Both the position numbers and the translations under genes were made by a program. The notes below the pieces were generated by a model. It saw nothing but the letters and a program-made list of their open reading frames with translations. It searched no databases and was not told the DNA's origin. A stretch of 64,000 bases of DNA, taken from assembly GCF_004006315.1 (NCBI RefSeq), contig NZ_CP026530.1:1662001-1726000 (forward strand), given 5' to 3'. Position 1 is the first letter of the stretch; each line of letters starts with the position of its first letter. Shown here one piece after another: positions 25,996 to 35,224 of the stretch. This DNA comes from Nautilia sp. PV-1 (GTDB lineage Bacteria; Campylobacterota; Campylobacteria; Campylobacterales; Nautiliaceae).

Positions 25996-27366
25996 TTTTT
26001 CTAAATTATTAATTATTTTTGTAGGAGTCAAGGCATAGTTCGGTTCGTAATTTCCGGCAAGAGAATGTGCCAGACTTCCGTGAATAGCGGCTTTTAAAGG
26101 ATGCCATCCCTGCGCCAGCAGTGAGCCTATTAGCCCTGCTAGTATGTCTCCGCTTCCGCCTTTTGCCAAAGAAACACTACCGTTCGGATCAATAAACAGT
26201 TTTTTATTGTAAGCTATTATTTTATTCGCACCTTTAAGCAGCAACACTACCTGAGGATATTTTTCACTGAATTTTTCCGCCAGTTCAAATCTGTTTGCCT
26301 GCACGTCTTTTGTAGTGTAATCTCCAAGGCCAACTATTTTGAGCAGACTAGCAAACTCTTTAGGATGAGGCGTAAGCACGGCTTTTTTATTCAAAAATGA
26401 TGTTATTTTTTCTTTATAAAACATATCCGCGTCAATAACCATAGGAATATCCAAAGAGATTATATCATCCATTATATCGTCGAAATGGTTATTCATACCC
26501 ATTCCGAAAGCCAAGGCTGTGAAATTCCCTATTTTGCCTGTCTGCATTATTTCATAAGGAGCATCTACTTTTTCACGGGTTATTATACTAACAAGACCGC
26601 ATCCGAAATTAAATGCCGCCTGTGAAGCCAGAATTCCGGCTCCGGGTTTATCTCCCACCAATACTCCCAAATGTCCGTATGTTCTTTTATGGGTATTTTG
26701 TCTGTTTCTAAAAGGCAAAATAAGATCGTCTTTTTCCAAAACAAAATAACAGCATTTATTTATATATTTAGTAAAACTCACCCCCAGATCGGCTTTTTTT
26801 ATCACTCCAACATAATCTTTGGCCGCATCGCCGTAAAGAGATATTTTCTCCGCACCCATTGTAATTGTCACGTCGGCTCTGAAAGCCGCAGGTCTTAAAT
26901 TGCCTTTATCGTCAATTCCCGTAGGAACGTCACATGCTATTTTATATGCCTTTAATTTATTCATTTTATTTACGATTGCAACCAGTTCGCTGCTTAAATC
27001 CCTTTTCAAACCGCTTCCGAATATCGCATCCACAAGACAGTCGCAGTTTTTATATACAGTTTCTACATGTCCTCCGACGGCTTTAAATCTCTCTAGCTGA
27101 AGTTTGCACATTTCCGATTTTGCGCCAAGAGGCAAATACAGATTAACATGATAATCACCTAGTAAAATTCTGGCAAGAGTAACACCGTCTGCACCGTTGT
27201 TTCCGGGTCCTGCCACAATATTTACCGTTAAATTTTTCGGAATTTTTTCATAAATTTCCAAAGCCATACTGTATGCGGCATGCTCCATCAATATATCTTC
27301 CGTAAGTTTATATTCTTCATAACACTTCTTATCGAACGAATAGACTTCTTTAAACGCGGGTTTCAT
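25987..27366 (-). CDS. nnr: Bifunctional NAD(P)HX epimerase / ADP-dependent dehydratase
   Basis: A 459-residue two-domain metabolite-repair enzyme that restores damaged NADH and NADPH. The N-terminal epimerase domain (about 1-205) has IVAGPGNNGADGVTLARILL and DAIFGSGL. The C-terminal ribokinase-like dehydratase domain (about 220-459) has TYGHLGVLVGDKPGAGILASQAAFNFGCGLVS, VLTPHPKEFASLL and the catalytic SLAKGGSGDILAGLIGSLLAQG. Both active-site motifs are intact. It is tail to tail with msbA. Confidence 0.93.
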   Translation of the reverse strand: MKPAFKEVYSFDKKCYEEYKLTEDILMEHAAYSMALEIYEKIPKNLTVNIVAGPGNNGADGVTLARILLGDYHVNLYLPLGAKSEMCKLQLERFKAVGGHVETVYKNCDCLVDAIFGSGLKRDLSSELVAIVNKMNKLKAYKIACDVPTGIDDKGNLRPAAFRADVTITMGAEKISLYGDAAKDYVGVIKKADLGVSFTKYINKCCYFVLEKDDLILPFRNRQNTHKRTYGHLGVLVGDKPGAGILASQAAFNFGCGLVSIITREKVDAPYEIMQTGKIGNFTALAFGMGMNNHFDDIMDDIISLDIPMVIDADMFYKEKITSFLNKKAVLTPHPKEFASLLKIVGLGDYTTKDVQANRFELAEKFSEKYPQVVLLLKGANKIIAYNKKLFIDPNGSVSLAKGGSGDILAGLIGSLLAQGWHPLKAAIHGSLAHSLAGNYEPNYALTPTKIINNLEKLI

Positions 27367-27437
27367 ATTTACTCCTTAGAGGCATAGAAAGATTTAAAAA
27401 GTTTTCCTGCTTTATTGTAACAAGTTTATATTTATTT

Positions 27438-28076
27438 TCAACAAAGTCCGTATAAAATATCAGCAATTTCAACAGGTTTAAAACCGTTAACTTCCAAACA
27501 GGCGTTTATACACCGTTTATCCGCAACCTTATACGAATGAGTATGTCCGTGTATGTTTATATCGCAACCGCAAAGTGTAAAAACTTCTTCAAGAAGATTA
27601 GAGATGTTTTGAAATTTTTCATCGTAAGGATTGTCATTAAATACCGGATAATGTGAAAAAAGAACTTTTTTACCGTTAATCTCCTTCACCAGACAGGCTG
27701 TTTTTGTAAGGGTTTTTGTATCATACTTATATTTTAAATATTCAAACCAGCTTGTATCAACATCAATTTCTATTCTTATATCCTCTATTACATCCCAGCC
27801 TATTGATTTATAAAACTCAATATGTTTTTGTTTGTCGTGATTGCCTTTGATAAGCGTAATTTTACCGTTCAGTTTTTCTGCAAGTTTATATTTGTCTCCA
27901 AAAGCCACATCTCCCAAATGCAGCACCTCATCGTTGTCTGAAATATAAGAGTTAAGATATTCAATTAAAAATCGGTCAAAATCCTCATAGCCTTCCATTC
28001 TCGCTTTTTGCATTCTCGTAGGCTCATGAAGCAGCATATTTGTATGCCCAAAATGGGTGTCGGATATTATTTTCAC
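27438..28076 (-). CDS. Metallophosphoesterase
   Basis: A 212-residue calcineurin-fold phosphoesterase with all metal motifs: ISDTHFGH (D-x-H), LGDVAFGD, IKGNHDK, LFSHYPVF and NIHGHTHSYK. The start is GTG, overlapping the phosphatase stop as GTGA and preceded by AAGGA. It is third in a run of phosphoesterase genes, so they may share a substrate, for example a nucleotide or a phosphoprotein; the substrate is unknown. Confidence 0.85.
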   Translation of the reverse strand: MKIISDTHFGHTNMLLHEPTRMQKARMEGYEDFDRFLIEYLNSYISDNDEVLHLGDVAFGDKYKLAEKLNGKITLIKGNHDKQKHIEFYKSIGWDVIEDIRIEIDVDTSWFEYLKYKYDTKTLTKTACLVKEINGKKVLFSHYPVFNDNPYDEKFQNISNLLEEVFTLCGCDINIHGHTHSYKVADKRCINACLEVNGFKPVEIADILYGLC

Positions 28077-28783
28077 TTTAACATTCCTTCTAATTTTTTA
28101 TATTCATTACAAATTGCATTAAAAACATATTCATTCGGTCTGTATCTGTTATGAAAAAGAATCTTGCAGTTTTCTTTCTTGAAATGTTCCGTATTCCCTC
28201 CAAAATCCAAACAGCAATGCAGTGCCATGCCGACTCCGGCACTTCTTGAAATACCGGCAGAACAGTGGATTACAAACTTCAATCCTTTATTAAGCACATT
28301 TTTTTTATGTTTATATATAAACCTGGCTATTTTTTCTGCTTCGCTGCCCTCAATCGGCTTGTAAAATAACAAATCTCTATCCACATCCCAAAAATCAACA
28401 GTTAAACTGTCAAAAAATTTATCTCTTAAAATTTTATCTATCGGCTTTGCATTAAGATCTTTTCTTGTATTTTTCCTTTTTAGATAATTTTTAAGACTTT
28501 TTAGAGTCTTTTTTAATTTTTTCATACTCTCTTTTTGATCTTTGAGAAATATTTCTTTTTTAAATTTGCCTGCACCTATATAAAAAGGAAAGATTAATTC
28601 TTGATCGTTAGAATTTAAGAAATTCTCTATTGTCATTATCTGTTTTTTAATAATTTCATATTTATCATCAGGGTTTATAATTGAAATCAGTAGATGCTTT
28701 TTAAATTCTTTCTCCTGCAAAAGCGATTCTATCTCTTCTCTTCCGATAATATAGTCTATATATCTGGTTTTTATTGTGCTCAT
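28073..28783 (-). CDS. Dual-specificity/tyrosine phosphatase-like protein
   Basis: A 236-residue protein with the cysteine phosphatase loop FVIHCSAGISRSAGVGMALHC (H-C-x5-R-S, about residues 180-190) and a plausible general-acid Asp in DFWDVDRDLL. The N-terminal part is Lys-rich and not recognised. It is placed between two metallophosphoesterases, coupled to one by a 4-bp overlap and 2 bp from the other. It could act on phosphotyrosine, a phospholipid or a nucleotide; there is no partner kinase in the window. Confidence 0.72.
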   Translation of the reverse strand: MSTIKTRYIDYIIGREEIESLLQEKEFKKHLLISIINPDDKYEIIKKQIMTIENFLNSNDQELIFPFYIGAGKFKKEIFLKDQKESMKKLKKTLKSLKNYLKRKNTRKDLNAKPIDKILRDKFFDSLTVDFWDVDRDLLFYKPIEGSEAEKIARFIYKHKKNVLNKGLKFVIHCSAGISRSAGVGMALHCCLDFGGNTEHFKKENCKILFHNRYRPNEYVFNAICNEYKKLEGMLK

Positions 28784-28785
28784 TT

Positions 28786-29598
28786 TTAATTAACCTTAAT
28801 AGATTCTATTACGAATTTTTCATTCTCTTCCGGATATCCCAAAGGATTACATATCAGCTCACAGCCGTTAAACTTTTTATACACCTTAGAATGAATATGT
28901 CCAAATATCCACATTTTAGGTTTAACCCTCTCAATCACCTCTTCACCGTAAGGCACAAAAAAATATGTATTGCTTATATCGTAAACATTTGATAATACAA
29001 CAGGCGGCATATGGGATATTATTATATCGGTTTTATCCAATCGGTTGATTTTTTCCAACTCTTTTTCGTATAAAGAAAACACATTAAAATTATATTTAAC
29101 CGGATAATAATCATACGGAAATACGATTTTGTAACTTTCTTTTCTGTCATATATGTATCTAGCATCATTCATGTATCCGGACCAGTGTTTTACACTGTTT
29201 ACCTCATACCACAAGCCGCTGCCCCAAAAGGTTATGCCTTTATATTCGACTTTTTGTCCGTCCAAAAAGATTACATTATCTATTTTTTCTACCATTTCTT
29301 TAAATTCTTTGAGTCTGTTAAAAGAGTTGTGGTTATATTTCTCCAGATACTTGGAAGAGAGTAAATATAAATCATGATTACCGAATGTAATAAACACTTT
29401 TTCATAATATCTGCTTAATAACTCAATCAAATAAACATTATCATCGTTATAATGTCCTATATCTCCTGCAATTACCAAAATATCAAAAATTTTGTTTCTT
29501 TTACTGTCAATAAGTTTTTTTGCAAAAGATTGTGTTTTTACTCTGTTAAACCTTGAATAAAAATCCAAATGTATATCGCTTATAATATCAAGAGTCAC
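28786..29598 (-). CDS. Metallophosphoesterase, paralogue of the broken gene at 43281
   Basis: A 270-residue calcineurin-fold enzyme: IISDIHLDFYSR, VIAGDIGHYND, ITFGNHDLYLL, IISHMPP and IFGHIHSKVY. I start at the GTG at 29598: it follows AAGGA and gives MTLDIISDIHLDFY, which lines up residue by residue with the island paralogue's MTIDIISDIHLDFY. An ATG 24 nt upstream lacks a ribosome site. TATAAT at 29648-29643 is the likely promoter of the three-gene cluster. Confidence 0.85.
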   Translation of the reverse strand: MTLDIISDIHLDFYSRFNRVKTQSFAKKLIDSKRNKIFDILVIAGDIGHYNDDNVYLIELLSRYYEKVFITFGNHDLYLLSSKYLEKYNHNSFNRLKEFKEMVEKIDNVIFLDGQKVEYKGITFWGSGLWYEVNSVKHWSGYMNDARYIYDRKESYKIVFPYDYYPVKYNFNVFSLYEKELEKINRLDKTDIIISHMPPVVLSNVYDISNTYFFVPYGEEVIERVKPKMWIFGHIHSKVYKKFNGCELICNPLGYPEENEKFVIESIKVN

Positions 29599-29697
29599 TT
29601 TATTCCTTATTTTCATTTCCATAAATTAAAACAAGTAATTTTATTATAGTATAAATTATTACGATTAAAAAAAATGAATTTCTAATATTATTTTGAG

Positions 29698-31173
29698 TTA
29701 ACGTCTTCTAAACTGAAGCGCTTTAAGAAGGTCTTCTTTTTGAATTTTATTTCTTTTGTTTATATTGGCAACGGTTTTGGCAACTTTAAGCAGGTTAAAT
29801 TCGCTTCTTTTGCTAAGCCCGAAATTACCAATGGCTTTTTTCAGTATCTCGTAAGCGCCGTTTTCAATGTCAAATTGATAATTTTCAGGAAGGTTTGCGT
29901 TAAACTCGCCCTTTTGCATCTCAAATACCGTTAAAATTTGTTCAAACATCTTTTTACTTGAAACAGTGTCTTTCGAGTAGTCCTCGGTCATTTGCAGATA
30001 TATCTCTATCCTGTCATACAGAGGTTCACTGATTCTATTTTTATATCTTCTGATCTCCAAATCCGTACATCTGCACTCTTTATTCGTACTCAACAGATTC
30101 CCGCATGGACACGGATTCATAGCAGCCGCAAACAGTATGTCGGTTTCGTATTCTATTTTTGAATTTACCCGGCTGATAAGCACCTTCCTGTCCTGTAACG
30201 GAAGCCTTAAATTCTCAAGCACGTCTTTTTGAAAGTGAGGAAGCTCGTCAAAAAAGAGCATTCCTTTATTCGCAAACGCAATCTCCCCTATCTTCGCACC
30301 CCTGCTGCCGCCTCCGAATATCGCCGCCTTTGTAGACGAATAGTGAGGCGCCCTGAAAGGTCTTGCAGGTTTAAACGTAACTTCTTTGCCTTCAAGCGAA
30401 TTATACTTTTCCACTTCAAGTATTTCTTCTAAACTCATAGGAGGTAAAATATATCTCATTCTGCCGATTATCATAGACTTTCCGACTCCGGGACTTCCTT
30501 CAAACAGAATATTATGAAACCCAGCCGCAGAAATCAAAGCAGCCTCTTTTGCCTGGTTTTGTCCCAGCACATCTTTAAAATCAAGTTCAAAATTTTCAAG
30601 ATAATAATACTTTTTGCCGTCTATTTTTATATGGCTGTAGTTAAAACCGTTATTTTCCACCTTTTTAGGCTCAAAATCTTCAAACTCCTTAATATGCGAA
30701 AAAGCATAAACTTCAACACCCGGAATTTTGCTCACTTTCTCGGCGCTCTGCAGAGGAATAATCACTTTTTTGGGTTTGAGTGAAAGAATAATAGGAAATA
30801 TGGAATTGGTATCTTTCAGACTCCCGTCAAGCCCGAGTTCTCCTAAAACCAGATATTCGCTTAAATCAATATTTTTTTTGTGATATAAAATGCTTAAAGC
30901 TATAGGAAGATCTAACTGCGAGCCCGATTTTGGCAAATCCGCAGGAGCTAAATTTATCGTAATTTTAAGAGGGGGAAATTCGAAATCGTTATTTAAAAGA
31001 GCCGATTTAATTCTTTCTTTGCTTTCCTGAATCGCCTGGGAGCCAAGTCCTACAATAGCAAATCCGGGAAGACCTTTTGTAAACGAACTTTCAACTTCTA
31101 CTTTTTGGGCTTCAAATCCTTCAAGCGTAGCGGAGTTTATTTTTTTCGTTTTTGTTTTAGCAGTTTTTTCCAC
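29698..31173 (-). CDS. comM: YifB/ComM family AAA+ ATPase (Mg-chelatase-like)
   Basis: A 491-residue protein. The N-terminal ChlI-like domain (about 10-190) starts NSATLEGFEAQKVEVESSFTKGLPGFAIVGL. The AAA+ domain has Walker A FEGSPGVGKSMI and Walker B GMLFFDELPHF. The cysteine insert is CPCGNLLSTNKECRC, and the C-terminus is a Mg_chelatase_C domain. ComM is a bidirectional branch-migration helicase that helps integrate DNA in natural transformation. The start is GTG and overlaps def by 37 bp; the operon order def-comM is common in the group. Confidence 0.92.
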   Translation of the reverse strand: MEKTAKTKTKKINSATLEGFEAQKVEVESSFTKGLPGFAIVGLGSQAIQESKERIKSALLNNDFEFPPLKITINLAPADLPKSGSQLDLPIALSILYHKKNIDLSEYLVLGELGLDGSLKDTNSIFPIILSLKPKKVIIPLQSAEKVSKIPGVEVYAFSHIKEFEDFEPKKVENNGFNYSHIKIDGKKYYYLENFELDFKDVLGQNQAKEAALISAAGFHNILFEGSPGVGKSMIIGRMRYILPPMSLEEILEVEKYNSLEGKEVTFKPARPFRAPHYSSTKAAIFGGGSRGAKIGEIAFANKGMLFFDELPHFQKDVLENLRLPLQDRKVLISRVNSKIEYETDILFAAAMNPCPCGNLLSTNKECRCTDLEIRRYKNRISEPLYDRIEIYLQMTEDYSKDTVSSKKMFEQILTVFEMQKGEFNANLPENYQFDIENGAYEILKKAIGNFGLSKRSEFNLLKVAKTVANINKRNKIQKEDLLKALQFRRR

Positions 31174-31661
31174 TCTTTTTCAAACTTCTTTCTTTTAATA
31201 TAATCAAGTCTTTCTACAAACAAATGCCCGTCAAGGTGGTCTGTTTCATGCTGGAAAGCAACACTCAGCAAGCCTTCGGCTTCCATAATATGCTCTTTTC
31301 CGAATCTGTCAAAAAACTTTACTTTTACGTTTTTGTATCTTTCAACTTCGTCAAAATAATCAGGAACACTCAAACATCCTTCTGTATCTTTCTGCGTTCC
31401 GTCCCATGTTAAAAATTCCGGATTTATTACTTCTATTAGTGTGTCTTTACTCTGCTTACCTTCTTCATCGCCAATATCTATCAATAAAGCTCTAATAGGA
31501 ACAGCCACCTGGATTGCAGCCAGGCCTACGCCGTTTTTAGCTATCATAGTTTCATACATGTCATCCAATAATTTATGCAGTTCCCCATCAAATCTTTCAA
31601 CAGGCTTTGAAATCTGTTTCAAAACCTTATTCGGATAAGTAACAATATCTAATACCGCCAT
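31137..31661 (-). CDS. def: Peptide deformylase
   Basis: A 174-residue metalloenzyme that removes the formyl group from nascent chains. The three motifs are GVGLAAIQV (normally GxGLAAxQ), EGCLSVPDYF and QHETDHLDGHLF, with metal-binding Cys, His and His. The ATG at 31661 overlaps the upstream stop as TGATG, after GAAGGAAA. The sixth gene end in this run, it is coupled to the GGDEF-like gene. Confidence 0.95.
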   Translation of the reverse strand: MAVLDIVTYPNKVLKQISKPVERFDGELHKLLDDMYETMIAKNGVGLAAIQVAVPIRALLIDIGDEEGKQSKDTLIEVINPEFLTWDGTQKDTEGCLSVPDYFDEVERYKNVKVKFFDRFGKEHIMEAEGLLSVAFQHETDHLDGHLFVERLDYIKRKKFEKEWKKLLKQKRKK

Positions 31662-32671
31662 CAATTTCCTTCGTATATATAATATAAAACGTCGTCTTCC
31701 TGAGCTTTTTCCATCATCATCAATGCATGTGAAACCAATACTTCAACATCTTCGTTACTGAGTATTTCTACTATTCCTGCAACTATTTTGATATTAATTT
31801 CTTCACCTTCAAGAAAAATAGCAGAATTACTGATAATATCTGAAAGTCTTTCAACCGTTTTACATGCTCCGATTCTGTCCGTATGCTTTAGAAGCATTGC
31901 AAAAACACCGTCCCCCAAATGCGCAATAATATCCGTTCTTCTGGATGTTTTGAGCATTATCTTTGCAACACTTCTGTTTAAAAGAATTTTAGACTTTTCA
32001 GATTTCAAAGAAGCAAATACGCTGTCTTTCACTTTCAAAACGACTACACTGCTTTTATGTTTAAATTTTTCAATAAGTTTTATTTCTTTTTTCAGTTCTC
32101 TTATAAAAAAGTTTTTGTTATAAATACCGTATCTTGCATCAAAAATCGAATTACTCTCAATATCTTTCAAAATTTCTACGTTTTTAGAATATAACTGTTT
32201 TATATGGTTAAGCTCATTATCAAGTTTTTCATTTATTTTTTTAAGTCTTTCTTCAAAACCGTTTATAAGTCTTTCAAAAAGTTTCGGATTGGCAATATGT
32301 GCGGTTTCGCTTTTATATTTTTCAAAAATATCTTTAATAGCCTGAGAATTTTTATATAAAACTGCAGTATGCTGTAAAAGTTCTTTGGAATATTTAAAAG
32401 ACTGTTTTAGTTTTTTTTCAATTTCTAAGTCTTTTTCAAGCTCGTTTGTTTCTTCTAAAGTTATATACTCATAAACCTGATTTCTAAAACTTTCCGGTTC
32501 TTCATCAAGCATATTTAAAAAATACATTTTATAATAATAAGGTATAGGTGGTACATTTTCTTCAATCATTTTATCAAAAACTTTTTTGGCAAACTCCTCA
32601 AGAGGAGAAGAAGGCTCGTTTAAACCAGCAACTTCAACAGTAGAAAATTTATCGTCTTTTTTACTTATCAT
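31661..32671 (-). CDS. Degenerate GGDEF-domain protein
   Basis: A 336-residue cytoplasmic protein. Residues about 1-170 are helical with coiled-coil character (FERLINGFEERLKKINEKLDNELNHIKQLY). Residues 175-330 follow the GGDEF fold (DARYGIYNKNFFIRELKKEI), but the active loop reads HLGDGVFAMLL instead of GGDEF, so diguanylate cyclase activity is unlikely. It lies between clpP and def with TAATG and TGATG overlaps, suggesting a link to proteolysis or nascent-chain handling, or simply cotranscription. Confidence 0.8.
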   Translation of the reverse strand: MISKKDDKFSTVEVAGLNEPSSPLEEFAKKVFDKMIEENVPPIPYYYKMYFLNMLDEEPESFRNQVYEYITLEETNELEKDLEIEKKLKQSFKYSKELLQHTAVLYKNSQAIKDIFEKYKSETAHIANPKLFERLINGFEERLKKINEKLDNELNHIKQLYSKNVEILKDIESNSIFDARYGIYNKNFFIRELKKEIKLIEKFKHKSSVVVLKVKDSVFASLKSEKSKILLNRSVAKIMLKTSRRTDIIAHLGDGVFAMLLKHTDRIGACKTVERLSDIISNSAIFLEGEEINIKIVAGIVEILSNEDVEVLVSHALMMMEKAQEDDVLYYIYEGN

Positions 32672-33261
32672 TAGTTATCTCTTTTTTTTAGTACCTTGTC
32701 AATCAGTCCGTATTTAAGAGCTTCTTCCGCACTCATAAAGAAATCTCTTTCTGTGTCTTTTTCTATTTTTCTAATACTCTGACCTGTGTTCTCAGCAAGG
32801 ATTTTATTAAGTTCTTTTTTCATTCTTAATATTTCTTTTGCATGGATTTCAATATCGGTAGCCTGCCCCTGTGCTCCGCCAAGAGGCTGATGAATCATAA
32901 TTCTTGCATGAGGAAGCGCAAATCTTTTGCCTTTAGCGCCGCTGCTTAATAAAAACGCGCCCATACTTGCAGCCTGCCCCATACAAATCGTTACAACATC
33001 AGGCTTAATATAATTCATTGTATCATAAATAGCCATACCGCTTGTTACCACTCCCCCCGGAGAGTTAATATATAAATAGATGTCTTTTTCCGGATTTTCA
33101 GCTTCTAAAAAAAGCATTTGGGCAACAATAATACTAGATACATGGTCGTTTATTTCGCCTTGCAGCATAATAATTCTGTCTTTAAGAAGACGAGAATATA
33201 TATCGTAAGCTCTCTCTCCTCTTCCGGTTTTTTCAATAACGGTAGGAATTAAAATACTCAT
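32671..33261 (-). CDS. clpP: ATP-dependent Clp protease proteolytic subunit
   Basis: A 196-residue serine peptidase that forms the tetradecameric Clp chamber. The catalytic triad is visible: Ser in [11 protein letters not shown], His in [11 protein letters not shown] and Asp in DTERDFFMS. The start motif [27 protein letters not shown] is typical. It overlaps tig as TAATG, the standard tig-clpP pairing. Confidence 0.97.
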   Translation of the reverse strand: MSILIPTVIEKTGRGERAYDIYSRLLKDRIIMLQGEINDHVSSIIVAQMLFLEAENPEKDIYLYINSPGGVVTSGMAIYDTMNYIKPDVVTICMGQAASMGAFLLSSGAKGKRFALPHARIMIHQPLGGAQGQATDIEIHAKEILRMKKELNKILAENTGQSIRKIEKDTERDFFMSAEEALKYGLIDKVLKKRDN

Positions 33262-34547
33262 TAATTACCTTTTACTTTGTCCTCTAAAAGTTTATTTAGA
33301 AGTTTATCTTCAATTAAGTTCATTTTAATTACAGGCAGTAAATTGTTTTCCTGATAATATTTTATCACATCTTGAGGATTTTGTCCCTGCATGATTGCTT
33401 CGTAATATAATATCTGAGTAAGCTCCTGATCGCTTACGTCAACACCTTCTTTTTTAGCAATTGCGTCAATAATAAATGTAAGTTTAACTCTGTCTTTTGC
33501 TTCAGGAAGCAGTTTTTCTCTAAGTTCTTTAAGTTTTTCAGGATTTTCCTGAAGTTCTTTAATTTCCGCCGGGCTCATTTTTTCAGCTTCATTATTAATC
33601 ATAATTTCCACTTCTTTTTCTACTACGCTATCAGGTAAATCAATTTCGTATTTTTTTACTAAACACTCAAGAATTTCCTCTTTTTTAGGTGCAAAAGCTT
33701 CCGCTTTTTTTCTTTCCTGAATTGAAGTTTTTATCATTTCTTTAAGATCATCTAAAGTTGCATCTTCTTTTGCCATATATTTTTTAGCAAGCTCGTCATT
33801 TATTTCAGCAGGAACTTTTTCTTGAATTTCCTGTAAAGTTACGTCAAACTCGGCTTCTTTTCCGGCGATCTCTTTAGCTCCGTAGTTTTCAGGGAAAGTA
33901 ACTTTTATTTTTTTGCTTTCTCCTACTTTCATTCCTACAAGCTGCTCTTCAAAACCAGGGATGAAAGAGTTGCTTCCGATTTCAAGAGGATACGCTTCTG
34001 CACTTCCGTTTTCCATTTTTTCACCGTCGATATAACCTGTGAAATCGATTACACCGATAAGACCTTCTTTTAAAATTCTTTTTCTTGAAACTTTAGTTTC
34101 AGCTTGAGCTTCCGCGATTTTTTTGATTTCTTCTTCAACTTCTTCATCAGTCACTTCAGGAACTTCAACTTCAGGAACACATTCTTTATATTCGTCTCCG
34201 ATTTCAATTTCAGGTCTTGTGAAAACTTTAATTTCAACTTCAATTTTGTCGTCTTTTTTATCAAATTTAGTAACTTCAGGCTCAGCAATCATATCGCTTA
34301 CACCAAGTTCTTTAACGCCTTTATCAAGCACTTCTCTTATTGCTTCGCTGATTGCGTCTTGTTCGATATCGGCAGCATACATTTTTTTTACTACTTTTAC
34401 AGGCACTTTTCCGGGTCTGAACCCTTGGATTTTCGCTTTTTTTGCGATTTGTTTAGCAATTTTGTCTTTTTTTGCTTCTAAATCTTGATTTTCGATCACA
34501 GCTTTGATTATACTATTAGCAGAATCAATTTTTTTAACTTCTAACAT
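33261..34547 (-). CDS. tig: Trigger factor, ribosome-associated chaperone
   Basis: A 428-residue peptidyl-prolyl isomerase and chaperone. The ribosome-binding signature is [19 protein letters not shown] (about residues 30-50). The FKBP-like domain is about 150-235 ([42 protein letters not shown]); the C-terminal domain is helical. I start at the ATG at 34547 (MLEVKKID), with AAGGA upstream. A longer start at 34598 would overlap folE's start and cover the promoter. Confidence 0.95.
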   Translation of the reverse strand: MLEVKKIDSANSIIKAVIENQDLEAKKDKIAKQIAKKAKIQGFRPGKVPVKVVKKMYAADIEQDAISEAIREVLDKGVKELGVSDMIAEPEVTKFDKKDDKIEVEIKVFTRPEIEIGDEYKECVPEVEVPEVTDEEVEEEIKKIAEAQAETKVSRKRILKEGLIGVIDFTGYIDGEKMENGSAEAYPLEIGSNSFIPGFEEQLVGMKVGESKKIKVTFPENYGAKEIAGKEAEFDVTLQEIQEKVPAEINDELAKKYMAKEDATLDDLKEMIKTSIQERKKAEAFAPKKEEILECLVKKYEIDLPDSVVEKEVEIMINNEAEKMSPAEIKELQENPEKLKELREKLLPEAKDRVKLTFIIDAIAKKEGVDVSDQELTQILYYEAIMQGQNPQDVIKYYQENNLLPVIKMNLIEDKLLNKLLEDKVKGN

Positions 34548-34559
34548 TAAAATCCTTTT

Positions 34560-34590
34560 TTTAAAGGGTATAATACCAAAAATTTTAAAG
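34560..34590. promoter_or_regulatory. Shared divergent promoter region of tig and folE
   Basis: The 50-bp spacer holds GGTATAATACC (34567-34577), a nearly perfect dyad that reads TATAAT on the plus strand and TATTAT on the minus strand, so the two -10 elements appear to overlap. Polymerase could then start only one way at a time. Confidence 0.45.
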
Positions 34591-34597
34591 GATAACA

Positions 34598-35176
34598 ATG
34601 AGCGTTGATTTAGAAAAACTGGAATTGGCAGCTAAAATGATTCTTGAAGCAATAGGAGAAGACGTTAACAGAGAAGGGCTTGTAAAAACTCCTAAAAGAG
34701 TTGCAAAAAGTTTCGAATACATCTGCGGCGGATATTTTAAAGACCCAAAAGAAGTACTTAACGACGCACTATTTGAAAGTACAAACAATGAAATGGTGGT
34801 AGTAAGAAATATAGAATTTTATTCAATGTGCGAACATCATATTTTACCGTTCTTCGGTAGGGTACACGTGGCTTATATACCTGATAAAAAGGTAGTGGGC
34901 TTAAGTAAAATTCCAAGAATGGTAAACGTATTCGCAAGAAGACTTCAAATCCAAGAACAGCTTACAGAACAGATTGCCGATGCCATTATGGAAGTAGTAC
35001 AGCCAAAAGGCGTGGGAGTTGTGATTCACGCAAGACATATGTGTATGGAAATGAGAGGTGTGGAAACTAAACATTCATATACGTCAAGCAGCGCGCTTAG
35101 AGGAATATTCTTAGAGGAAAAAACAAGAGAAGAGTTTTTCAACATTATAAATGCACCTGTACAGACACACTTTTGA
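34598..35176 (+). CDS. folE: GTP cyclohydrolase I
   Basis: A 192-residue zinc enzyme that makes 7,8-dihydroneopterin triphosphate for folate or queuosine-type pathways. Motifs: [36 protein letters not shown] (zinc Cys and His), [25 protein letters not shown] and [12 protein letters not shown]. The length is normal. It is divergent from tig and followed by fliI. Confidence 0.96.
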   Translation: MSVDLEKLELAAKMILEAIGEDVNREGLVKTPKRVAKSFEYICGGYFKDPKEVLNDALFESTNNEMVVVRNIEFYSMCEHHILPFFGRVHVAYIPDKKVVGLSKIPRMVNVFARRLQIQEQLTEQIADAIMEVVQPKGVGVVIHARHMCMEMRGVETKHSYTSSSALRGIFLEEKTREEFFNIINAPVQTHF

Positions 35177-35224
35177 GAAGTGAAAAGTGAAAAATTATAA
35201 AATTTTTCTCCTTAAAGGAAATAA

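Noticed and set aside
34104-34488. Two open frames of about 120 codons on the plus strand
   Set aside because: They lie wholly inside tig on the other strand, have low-complexity Ser/Phe composition and no ribosome site; they are shadows of a Lys/Glu-rich gene.
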